Assembly: GCA_902795845.1 (NCBI GenBank)
Contig: CADBMU010000046.1
Span: forward strand, 1 to 12,748
Reading direction: 5' to 3'
Source of the DNA: an uncultured Erysipelotrichaceae bacterium
Lineage (GTDB): Bacteria > Bacillota_I > Bacilli_A > RF39 > UBA660
DNA length: 12,748 bases
Below, in pieces: positions 1 to 5,831 of this stretch. A program made the translations under genes and the position numbers. How positions within the stretch are numbered: the first letter of the stretch is position 1; every line of letters starts with the position of its first letter. The notes under the pieces are model-generated. The model ran no database searches. It saw nothing but the letters and a program-made list of their open reading frames with translations, and was not told where the DNA came from.

Positions 1-440
1 GAAATAAGATTTCCCCAGAATATATCTTGATATCCACATCCTGTTATTGTACAATTATTAGCTTTAGCAAGTACATCAAGTTCTCTAAATATTTTAGGAT
101 TTGAATTTGAAGCAAAGAATGCTTCTTCACAAGTAGTTATTGTATTAATCCCATTTTTAACACATGTTCTTAAAACATCATGAACATCTTTAATTAGACT
201 CATTGTAGTAACAATTGCAGCATCTGGTTTTATTTCTTTTAATCTTTCAGCAAGTAAATTTATATTTTCAACTTTTATATTTTTAGGATCACATTCAATT
301 ATCTCTGAAATATCTTTTCCAATTAATTTTTCATTAATATCGAAAGCCCCGACTATTTCTGCGCCTTTTTCATAAACATATCTCATTGTATATTTACTCA
401 TTTTTCCACAACCAATTTGTACTATTCTTAATTTTTCCAT
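1..440 (-). CDS. NAD(P)-binding dehydrogenase, diaminopentanoate dehydrogenase/dihydrodipicolinate reductase-like (partial, 3' end off the window)
   Basis: The reading frame starts at ATG 440-438 and runs off the left edge, giving about 146 residues. The N-terminus MEKLRIVQIGCGKMSKY is a beta strand followed by a GxGxxS dinucleotide-binding turn, and EIVGAFD after the second strand ends in the acidic residue expected of a Rossmann fold. Further on, KPDAAIVTTMS, NGINTITTCEEAFF and the aromatic GYQDIFWGN resemble the dihydrodipicolinate reductase-like family that includes 2,4-diaminopentanoate dehydrogenase of amino-acid fermentation. The substrate cannot be fixed without the C-terminal half. 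The start has an AGAAAGGG ribosome binding site and lies 13 bases after the AAA+ gene, so the two are probably co-transcribed. Seen: Rossmann N-terminus. Inferred: subfamily. A role in amino-acid catabolism is possible only. Confidence 0.72.
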   Translation of the reverse strand, partial: MEKLRIVQIGCGKMSKYTMRYVYEKGAEIVGAFDINEKLIGKDISEIIECDPKNIKVENINLLAERLKEIKPDAAIVTTMSLIKDVHDVLRTCVKNGINTITTCEEAFFASNSNPKIFRELDVLAKANNCTITGCGYQDIFWGNLI

Positions 441-453
441 TTATTTACCCTTT

Positions 454-1380
454 CTATTCAACGTCATTTAAATCAACGTTTTCTTCTCTTATTAAATCTG
501 CAAACTCTACTTTAAATCTTTCTATTTCTTTTTTCTTTGCATCTTCATAAATATTTCTGGCATTACATATTGCTTTATAAAAATGTTTCGTTTTTACTTC
601 AGTTTCATTGTCAAATAAGGCATAAGTCATAGCATTAGCAAGTATAGTAAGTGCTATATCAGGATATCTTGCTGCTACTTCATAAACTCTTTTATATTCA
701 TCAGTCATTTCAACAATAAAAGTCATAAATCTTTCTTTTACAAAATCAGTATAATTTACTTTAACACCAATTTGTTTTTCTAACTTTGGTAATGTTCCCA
801 TTAATATCTTAACTACAGTTGGTTTATCAGCTTCTAAAACATCTATTTTTTGAAAACGTCTTAAAAATGCTCTATCTCTTAAAATATATTGCTCATATTC
901 TTCAGTAGTAGTTGCACCAATCATTTTAATTGTACCTCTATCAAGTCCTGCTTTTAACATATTAGCAAGGTCTAAACCATTTTCTGCACCTCTTGTAATT
1001 AATACATGAGTTTCATCAATAAATAAAATCAATTTATCTTTTGTAGCTAATTCTTTTAAAAGTAAATCTACTCTATTTTCAGTTTGCCCTTCTGAATTAA
1101 CTGTACCATTTAAACTAGCAATATTTAGTTTAATTATTTTCCAGTCAAGTAAAGCATTAGGTACCATTTTTCTTTGAATTCTATAAGCTAGTCCTTCAAC
1201 TATTGCTGTTTTACCTATACCTGGTTTACCAACTAATAAAGCACTTTTTTCGGGAGTTAATAAAGTTAAAATACATTGTTTTATTTCTTCATCTCTACTA
1301 ATAGCAGGGTCAGTTATATAAACTTTAGCAGTTAAATCTTCACCATATTTTTCTAACATACTAATTTTTTCTTGTTCCAT
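454..1380 (-). CDS. Single-module AAA+ ATPase resembling ClpA/ClpB nucleotide-binding domain 1
   Basis: This 308-residue protein has Walker A GKPGIGKT (residues 51-58), Walker B LILFIDE (117-123) followed by THVL, a sensor-1 segment GATTTEEY (155-162) and the arginine-finger region FLRRFQ (172-177). The order and wording match the first ATPase module of Clp/Hsp100 proteins, but nothing else of ClpB is present: no N-domain, no coiled-coil middle domain and no second module. The segment that carries pore loop 1 in ClpB (GAKYRGEFE) reads GTVNSEGQTE here, without the substrate-gripping tyrosine. It may therefore act as a switch or remodelling ATPase rather than a threading unfoldase, which is inference. 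ATG 1380 follows an AGGGTGAT ribosome binding site. The gene is first in a unit with the downstream dehydrogenase and has its own extended -10 promoter. Confidence 0.85.
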   Translation of the reverse strand: MEQEKISMLEKYGEDLTAKVYITDPAISRDEEIKQCILTLLTPEKSALLVGKPGIGKTAIVEGLAYRIQRKMVPNALLDWKIIKLNIASLNGTVNSEGQTENRVDLLLKELATKDKLILFIDETHVLITRGAENGLDLANMLKAGLDRGTIKMIGATTTEEYEQYILRDRAFLRRFQKIDVLEADKPTVVKILMGTLPKLEKQIGVKVNYTDFVKERFMTFIVEMTDEYKRVYEVAARYPDIALTILANAMTYALFDNETEVKTKHFYKAICNARNIYEDAKKKEIERFKVEFADLIREENVDLNDVE

Positions 1381-1402
1381 TTTATCACCCTATTCTTTAA
1401 AT

Positions 1403-1412
1403 ATTATATCAA
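1403..1412 (-). promoter_or_regulatory. Extended -10 promoter for the AAA+ ATPase gene
   Basis: The minus strand reads TTGATATAAT, a consensus -10 (TATAAT, 1403-1408) with the TG extension one base upstream. No good -35 hexamer lies 16-18 bases further up, as expected of extended -10 promoters. The predicted start near 1396 leaves a leader of roughly 16 bases carrying AGGGTGAT before ATG 1380. The element begins directly behind the nusG terminator. Confidence 0.6.
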
Positions 1413-1421
1413 AAAGAATAT

Positions 1422-1450
1422 AAAAAAAACATATATAATTTATATATATG
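1422..1450 (-). terminator. Intrinsic terminator after nusG
   Basis: On the minus strand an 8-bp stem CATATATA/TATATATG with loop TAAAT (1430-1450) is followed by eight T residues (1422-1429), five bases after the nusG stop. The stem is almost all A-T, so it may be leaky. It separates secE-nusG from the AAA+ gene. Confidence 0.62.
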
Positions 1451-1454
1451 CTTA

Positions 1455-1991
1455 TTATTTATTAACTTGGTATAATTCAACTTCAACTGGAGTTTCTTGA
1501 CCAAATAAATCAATTAAAACATTTAATCTATTATTTTCAAGATCTACAGAATCAACTTTACCTGACATTCCTTTGAATGGTCCATCAACAATATTAACAA
1601 TATCTCCAACATTCATTTCAGATTCAATATTAATTCTGCTCATACCCATATTAGCTAGAATACGATCAATTTCTTGTGGTAATAATGGAGTAGGTTTTGC
1701 TCCTTTTCCACTTGAACCGATAAATCCAGTTACACCTGGAGTATTACGTACAACGTACCAAGCTTCATCACTCATCACCATTTCAACAAGAATATATCCT
1801 GGAAACATTTTTTTTGTTTTCTCTTTTTTTACTCCATCTTTTACTTCAACTTCAGTAGTTTCAGGAATAATTATACGGAATATATTATCTTGCATTCCCA
1901 TTGATTCAACTTTAGCTTCTAGTTTTTCTTTTACTTTGCTTTCATGACCACTATATGTATTTACTACATACCATAATTTTTCGTTTTCCAT
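1455..1991 (-). CDS. nusG: Transcription termination/antitermination factor NusG
   Basis: NusG binds RNA polymerase at the clamp helices, modulates pausing and Rho-dependent termination, and can couple transcription to translation. The 178 residues have the usual two-domain plan. The NGN domain begins with WYVVNTYSGHE (7-17) and has FPGYILVE (63-70) and NTPGVTGFIG (83-92). A KOW domain follows from about residue 127, with VGDIVNIVDGPFKGMSGKV. Length is normal for the family. The start codon shares its A with the secE stop (TAATG), so translation is probably coupled. An AAAGGGG ribosome binding site lies inside the secE end. In most Firmicutes the L11-L1 ribosomal protein operon follows; here a terminator and an AAA+ gene follow instead. 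Confidence 0.97.
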   Translation of the reverse strand: MENEKLWYVVNTYSGHESKVKEKLEAKVESMGMQDNIFRIIIPETTEVEVKDGVKKEKTKKMFPGYILVEMVMSDEAWYVVRNTPGVTGFIGSSGKGAKPTPLLPQEIDRILANMGMSRINIESEMNVGDIVNIVDGPFKGMSGKVDSVDLENNRLNVLIDLFGQETPVEVELYQVNK

Positions 1992-2227
1992 TATGCAAAC
2001 ATCCCCTTTATAAATGATAATCCTAAGTTAAGTAATTGAAAGAATCCACAAACAATTAAACAAAATACTAAAGTTGCTATTGAATACTTCATTACATCTT
2101 TAAATGTTGGCCAACTAACTTTTTTCATTTCATCTTTTACTTGAGCTAGAAAACCTTTTTTCTTTGTCTCTGTTTTAGTTTTTTTTGTCTTTTTTACTTT
2201 CTTAATTTTTTCTTCTTTTTTTGCCAT
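1991..2227 (-). CDS. secE: Preprotein translocase subunit SecE
   Basis: SecE is the small clamp subunit of the SecYEG protein-export channel. The protein of 78 residues has a very lysine-rich cytoplasmic tail (residues 1-24), the family signature around DEMKKVSWPT (32-41) on the amphipathic helix, and one membrane span at about 47-75. Such single-span SecE proteins are usual in Firmicutes. ATG 2227 is preferred over the in-frame ATG 2254 because AAGAGG lies just before it and because MAKKEE is a natural family N-terminus. It overlaps nusG by one base. No rpmG (ribosomal protein L33) gene precedes it, unlike the common rpmG-secE-nusG order. Confidence 0.95.
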   Translation of the reverse strand: MAKKEEKIKKVKKTKKTKTETKKKGFLAQVKDEMKKVSWPTFKDVMKYSIATLVFCLIVCGFFQLLNLGLSFIKGMFA

Positions 2228-2268
2228 AAAACCTCTTATCTCCCTTACGAACAAAAATCCAAAATAAA

Positions 2269-2326
2269 AACACTTACGTGTTGTTATCTATATTTAAGCA
2301 CAATTTTTTATATTATGCAAGTGCTT
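2269..2326 (-). promoter_or_regulatory. Structured secE-nusG leader, possible attenuator or trmB terminator
   Basis: Between the trmB stop and secE the minus strand can form AAGCAC/GTGCTT (arms 2321-2326 and 2296-2301) and then a hairpin AACAC-GTAA-GTGTT (2269-2282) followed by TTTATTTT. The first arm can alternatively pair with the last (AAAGCACTT with AAGTGTTTT, one G-U pair), so the two arrangements compete. The second hairpin could terminate trmB transcripts weakly or act as a leader attenuator. A poor promoter candidate (TTGCAT, 17 bases, TTAAAT) lies inside the same stretch. No gene fits in this gap. Confidence 0.35.
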
Positions 2327-2327
2327 T

Positions 2328-2957
2328 TTAATCTTTTGTAGCTTCTAAATAATTTATTTTATATCCTTGACTAGAGAATTTATCTTCATACTCAGTTTTT
2401 ATATTTTTTATATCTTCATTATGAAGATCTAATGATACTTTATTAAGAGTATAACCATATGTACTTAAAGATGAAATAGAATATGCAAATAAAATAATAT
2501 TATCAGTCTTTTGAATAATGGTTTTTTTACACTCAAAAATATCATCATAAACTTTTAAGAAAATATGTGAAGTAAGTCTTCTATCACTATGTCTTTTTTT
2601 AGGCCAAGGATCAGAGAAATTTAAATATATAGTACTTATTTCATGATCAAAAACTTCATTAAGTTCTTTAGCATCACAACAAATCATTCTTAAATTAGGT
2701 AAATCCATTTCATTTGCTTTTTGTATTCCTCTGACAAGAACACTTTCATACTTTTCAATTCCAATGAAATTTATATCAGGATTTTCTTTAGCTAATGTTG
2801 TTATAAATGTCCCCTTACCCATTCCTATTTCTATTCTTATTTCATTATCATTGTTAAATATTTTTTTGAAATTTCCTTTATAATTTTTATAGTCTTTTAT
2901 AAAATATTTACTATTTTCTAATATTTCACGTGCATTTTTAACATTTCTTAAACGCAT
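2328..2957 (-). CDS. trmB: tRNA (guanine-46-N7)-methyltransferase TrmB
   Basis: TrmB transfers a methyl group from S-adenosylmethionine to N7 of G46 in the tRNA variable loop. The 209-residue product starts MRLRNVKNA, has the SAM-binding loop EIGMGKG (43-49), an acidic strand end at IGIEKYE (65-71), the hallmark segment NFSDPWPKKRHSDRR (113-127) with the catalytic Asp region, and the C-terminal TEYEDKFSSQG (188-198). Length matches the family. ATG 2957 is chosen over the GTG nine bases upstream, because the latter would sit only two bases from the AGAAAG ribosome binding site. The gene is divergent from the coiled-coil protein gene at 3011 and shares a 53-base intergenic region with it. Confidence 0.96.
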   Translation of the reverse strand: MRLRNVKNAREILENSKYFIKDYKNYKGNFKKIFNNDNEIRIEIGMGKGTFITTLAKENPDINFIGIEKYESVLVRGIQKANEMDLPNLRMICCDAKELNEVFDHEISTIYLNFSDPWPKKRHSDRRLTSHIFLKVYDDIFECKKTIIQKTDNIILFAYSISSLSTYGYTLNKVSLDLHNEDIKNIKTEYEDKFSSQGYKINYLEATKD

Positions 2958-2984
2958 TATTATCACTACTTTCTATTTTTTACA

Positions 2985-2990
2985 TATAAT
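2985..2990 (+). promoter_or_regulatory. -10 element for the small coiled-coil protein gene
   Basis: TATAAT lies 21 bases before ATG 3011, with no convincing -35. The predicted start near 2997 would place the GGAG ribosome binding site almost at the 5' end of the mRNA and would exclude the ATG at 2996. Confidence 0.45.
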
Positions 2991-3010
2991 TTATTATGGA
3001 GATGGTAAGT

Positions 3011-3325
3011 ATGAAAAAAGATCGTAATTCTTTCTTTAATGAGGCTTCATATTCTTATGGAGGATATATTCCAAATAATATGATGCAACCTAATATGATG
3101 CCAGTACAAAGTGGCCAATACAATCAATCATTTTATTCTGGTCCTGGTTATCCAGGAGCTTCTATGCAAAGTACACCAACCACAGATTATTCTGATATAG
3201 AGTCAAGACTTTCTAAAATTGAACGTCAACTTAACCGCCTTGATAGCAGAATCACTAAACTAGAAACTACTTCTAGTGTTGCAAGCGAGAGCTTTGAAAA
3301 TACAACTAATATGTATATGGTTTAG
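3011..3325 (+). CDS. Small low-complexity protein with a C-terminal coiled coil, function unknown
   Basis: This 104-residue protein matches no family I can name. Residues 11-60 are rich in Tyr, Gly, Pro, Asn, Gln and Met (for example GGYIPNNMMQPNMMP) and look disordered. Residues 63-84 have a flawless heptad series with I63, L67, I70, L74, L77, I81 and L84 at a/d positions and charged residues between, so a short oligomerising coiled coil is likely. The tail is Ser/Thr/Asn-rich and ends NMYMV. There is no signal peptide or membrane segment. ATG 3011 follows GGAGATGG at good spacing. Monocistronic, with its own -10 and a strong terminator. The composition recalls spore-coat or scaffold proteins, but this is only a resemblance. 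Confidence 0.75.
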   Translation: MKKDRNSFFNEASYSYGGYIPNNMMQPNMMPVQSGQYNQSFYSGPGYPGASMQSTPTTDYSDIESRLSKIERQLNRLDSRITKLETTSSVASESFENTTNMYMV

Positions 3326-3350
3326 CTTACTTTTTAAAAGTAAGTTTTTT
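3326..3350 (+). terminator. Intrinsic terminator of the coiled-coil protein gene, overlapping the murJ stop
   Basis: Directly after the stop codon, CTTACTTTT/AAAAGTAAG forms a 9-bp near-perfect inverted repeat (3326-3344; in practice 7 bp with a 5-base loop) followed by six T residues and CTTT. The hairpin covers the last codons and stop of the convergent murJ (LTFKK, stop at 3327-3329). No T tract follows on the minus strand, so it acts one way. Confidence 0.75.
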
Positions 3351-4958
3351 CTTTATTTTATTTAAATAATCTTCTTTAAATACATCTTTTATTAAACCAG
3401 TTTTTACTCCGGTAAAAGCATATGCAAATGCTCCCACAACTGTTACTAAGCAAATATATAAAATACACATTAATTTACTATTTGGATTAAGTGGTAAAAT
3501 ACTTTTTACAATTAAAACAGCACCAATCATCACTATTGTAGATAATAAAATTTTAAATAGTACTTTATAAGTTGATTTATAAGAAATATGACTATTTTTC
3601 TTAAGTATTTTTAAAGCAATAAATACAGATAATGAATATCCTATACAAGTAGCAAGTATTGCCCCTAAATAAGGTCTTAAACCTAAGGCATTAAATATTA
3701 ACATTAATGGAACATCTAATAAAGCATTAGTTAAAAATCCAGATAAAGTACTTAAATAAACAGCTTTAAATTTATTTAAACTTTGAAGTGTTGATGATGT
3801 TACCACATAAATATTAAAGAATAAAGATGTAAATATATGCCATGAAAGTATTATTGCTCCATTGATATTATGACCATAAAATATTGACCAAATTGGTTTT
3901 GAAAGTAAGGATATTCCAACAACCATTGGTACAGAGGAAATAAGAATCAATTGTAATGCTTGATTTAACTTATCATTAACTTCATTCCATTTTTTTAAAG
4001 TATAAGCACTAACTATAGTAGGAATTAAACTAACACTCATTCCCATTGCAACAGAATTTACAATCATTCCAATTTTAGCAGACCAAGTAGAAATTGCTGT
4101 TGCTGAAAATTCAATAGTGGTTGCATCTAAATTTAAGTAATTTAAAGTATGCATAATTAAAACCATATCTATAAAATTATAAATAGATACTGCTATATCA
4201 ATTATGATAAAGGGAATTGCATAAGCAAATATTTTTTTGATTATTTCTTTATTTGTTACATTATCTTTTTTGTATTCCTTAGTAAATCCTAATTCTTCTT
4301 TATGTTTTCTCATTACGACAAAAATATAAGAAATTGCACAAAGACCAGCTACAAAGGCACTAAATACTGCTATACCTATGGTATTTCTCATACTTAAATG
4401 AAATACTTTAACACCTAAATAGCTACCAATTAAAATTATGGATATTCTTACAACTTGTTCAATTATTTGGCTAATAGATGAGACATTTATAATTTTATGT
4501 CCTTGTAAAAAGCCTTTTGTAACTGACATATATGGAACTACTAATATTGCAAATGAAACACAACGTATAACAAAAGCTACGTCTTCAATAGTATTTCCTC
4601 CAGTAATATCTCCAATTATTAAGGTTGCTATAGGTTTAGCAAAAACAAATAAAACTATAAATACTGCTACAGATACTAAAGTTATTATCTTCTTACCTAT
4701 ATTGTAAGCACGCATCTTAGCATCCATTTTACCAAGAGTATTATATTCATTAATTATTTTAGAAATTGCGGTTGGAAGTCCAGCTGATGATATATCCAAA
4801 AAAATTATGTAAATATTATAAGCATAAGCATAAAGTGCTGAACCTAATACACCTACAGTTGCATAAAAAGGAATAACATAAAGCATTCCTAAGAATTTAA
4901 CTAAAATGATTGATAATGTTGCAATCATTGTACCTTCTAAAAACGAACTTTTTTTCAT
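3327..4958 (-). CDS. murJ: Lipid II flippase MurJ of the YtgP/SpoVB type (MOP superfamily)
   Basis: This 543-residue, very hydrophobic polytopic membrane protein has the length of B. subtilis YtgP (544 residues) and room for about 14 membrane spans. The N-terminus SSFLEGTMIATLSIILVKFLG matches the first helix of polysaccharide-export/SpoVB-like MOP transporters, followed by conserved segments such as SSAGLPTAISKIINEYN and VPYMSVTKGFLQGHKI. In this family MurJ moves lipid-linked peptidoglycan precursor across the membrane; SpoVB does related work in spore cortex synthesis, and the two are hard to separate by eye. Start ATG 4958 follows GAGTGG and lies 8 bases after the Cse60-like gene, so both probably share that promoter. 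The 3' end is overlapped by the opposing gene's terminator. Confidence 0.88.
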   Translation of the reverse strand: MKKSSFLEGTMIATLSIILVKFLGMLYVIPFYATVGVLGSALYAYAYNIYIIFLDISSAGLPTAISKIINEYNTLGKMDAKMRAYNIGKKIITLVSVAVFIVLFVFAKPIATLIIGDITGGNTIEDVAFVIRCVSFAILVVPYMSVTKGFLQGHKIINVSSISQIIEQVVRISIILIGSYLGVKVFHLSMRNTIGIAVFSAFVAGLCAISYIFVVMRKHKEELGFTKEYKKDNVTNKEIIKKIFAYAIPFIIIDIAVSIYNFIDMVLIMHTLNYLNLDATTIEFSATAISTWSAKIGMIVNSVAMGMSVSLIPTIVSAYTLKKWNEVNDKLNQALQLILISSVPMVVGISLLSKPIWSIFYGHNINGAIILSWHIFTSLFFNIYVVTSSTLQSLNKFKAVYLSTLSGFLTNALLDVPLMLIFNALGLRPYLGAILATCIGYSLSVFIALKILKKNSHISYKSTYKVLFKILLSTIVMIGAVLIVKSILPLNPNSKLMCILYICLVTVVGAFAYAFTGVKTGLIKDVFKEDYLNKIKKKLTFKK

Positions 4959-4966
4959 CTAACCAC

Positions 4967-5146
4967 TCATTCTTTATTAACATATATTATCATTGCTGAA
5001 AAACAATAAATTTGTTCTTCTCCAAATAAGGAAATAGCAACTTGATACTTGATATCTATTATATCACAATTTGTACTACTTAGAAATTCATTTACACTAC
5101 TTTCTAAATCTTTTTCATGACTTTCATCGATTACTTTGACCTTCAT
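4967..5146 (-). CDS. Cse60-like small protein
   Basis: The 59-residue product MKVKVIDESHEKDLE... has an acidic N-terminal half (SHEKDLESSVNEFL, 7-20), an IVDIKY-like strand (DIIDIKYQ, 30-37) and the terminal EEQIYCFSAMIIY. This pattern, as I remember it, is that of the Cse60 family, described in B. subtilis as a sigma-E controlled sporulation protein; biochemical role unknown. The family also occurs as a general small protein, so sporulation cannot be deduced. ATG 5146 is chosen over GTG 5155 because GGTGAT precedes it. The stop codon is TGA, which shows that the organism reads TGA as stop. It is followed after 8 bases by murJ. Confidence 0.72.
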   Translation of the reverse strand: MKVKVIDESHEKDLESSVNEFLSSTNCDIIDIKYQVAISLFGEEQIYCFSAMIIYVNKE

Positions 5147-5162
5147 TTTAATCACCAGTTTT

Positions 5163-5171
5163 ATTGTAGCA
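5163..5171 (-). promoter_or_regulatory. Extended -10 promoter for the Cse60-like gene and murJ
   Basis: The minus strand reads TGCTACAAT: -10 TACAAT (5163-5168) with a TG extension. A candidate -35 (TCGACA) is 21 bases away, too far to count. Predicted transcription starts about 10 bases before the ribosome binding site. It looks like a vegetative rather than a sigma-E promoter. Confidence 0.5.
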
Positions 5172-5251
5172 TTAAAAACTTATATATTTTGTCGATTAAT
5201 TAATGAATAAAAAAATAAAAAAATAACTAATATATTATTAGGTGATAGATA

Positions 5252-5821
5252 ATGAACATACTACCAACTATTATAGAAAAAAGTTATGATAAAGAGTATG
5301 CATATGATTTATATTCTAGGTTATTAAAAGATAGAATTATATTTATAACTGGTGAAATTAATGATAACAATGCAAACATTGTTATCAGTGAACTTTTATA
5401 TTTAGATTCTTTAAGTAATGAAGATATTTCTATTTATATTAACTCTCCTGGTGGAAGTATCACCAGTGGGATGGCAATATATGACACAATGAATTATGTA
5501 AAAAGTGATGTTAAAACAATTGTAATTGGTATGGCTGCGAGTATGGCTTCATTCTTACTTGCATGTGGAACTAAAGGAAAACGTTATGCACTTTTAAACA
5601 GTGAAGTTATGATTCATCAACCACTTGGTGGAGCTAGTGGACAAGCGACAGAAATCAAAATTGCCTGTGAAAGAATTACAAGACTTAAAGCTAAATTAAA
5701 TAAAATTCTTTCACAAAAAACAGGACAAAGTATTAAAAAAATAAATAAAGATACAGATAGAGATAATTTTATGACTGCTGAAGAAGCAAAAAAATATGGC
5801 TTAATAGATGAAATTATTTAG
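5252..5821 (+). CDS. clpP: ATP-dependent Clp protease proteolytic subunit ClpP
   Basis: ClpP forms the 14-subunit barrel that degrades substrates delivered by Clp ATPases. The 189-residue protein keeps the whole catalytic machinery: oxyanion-loop NSPGGS (64-69), nucleophile S97 in GMAASMAS, H122 in MIHQP and D171 in DTDRDNFM, with numbers identical to mature E. coli ClpP. The N-terminus MNILPTIIEKS has no long propeptide. ATG 5252 follows AGGTGAT. The upstream 105 bases contain long A tracts but neither a tandem CtsR site nor a CIRCE element, so the usual Firmicutes heat-shock control is not visible. It converges on whiA with an 8-base overlap and shares a two-way terminator with it; clpP near whiA is a known Firmicutes arrangement. 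Confidence 0.97.
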   Translation: MNILPTIIEKSYDKEYAYDLYSRLLKDRIIFITGEINDNNANIVISELLYLDSLSNEDISIYINSPGGSITSGMAIYDTMNYVKSDVKTIVIGMAASMASFLLACGTKGKRYALLNSEVMIHQPLGGASGQATEIKIACERITRLKAKLNKILSQKTGQSIKKINKDTDRDNFMTAEEAKKYGLIDEII

Positions 5822-5831
5822 CCATATTTTT
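5790..5831. terminator. Bidirectional intrinsic terminator shared by clpP and whiA
   Basis: A 12-bp perfect inverted repeat, AAAAATATGGCT (5790-5801) and AGCCATATTTTT (5820-5831), encloses an 18-base loop. Read either way, the GC-containing core TATGGCT/AGCCATA is followed by an A/T flank that becomes a U run: ATTTTT on plus and ATTTTTTT on minus. It lies inside the last clpP codons and the last whiA codons and covers both stop codons in its loop or arm. Confidence 0.7.

Noticed and set aside
1573..1947. Plus-strand open frame of 124 codons opposite nusG
   Set aside because: It lies wholly antisense to an unmistakable nusG and has no ribosome binding site or family features; composition mirrors the nusG complement.
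4438..4707. Plus-strand open frame of 89 codons inside murJ
   Set aside because: Antisense shadow of a hydrophobic membrane protein gene; no ribosome binding site.
5131..5146. AGGTCAAA at the start of the Cse60-like gene as a CtsR heat-shock operator for clpP
   Set aside because: CtsR needs two tandem GGTCAAA heptads; only one is present and it is explained by the codons for KVKV.
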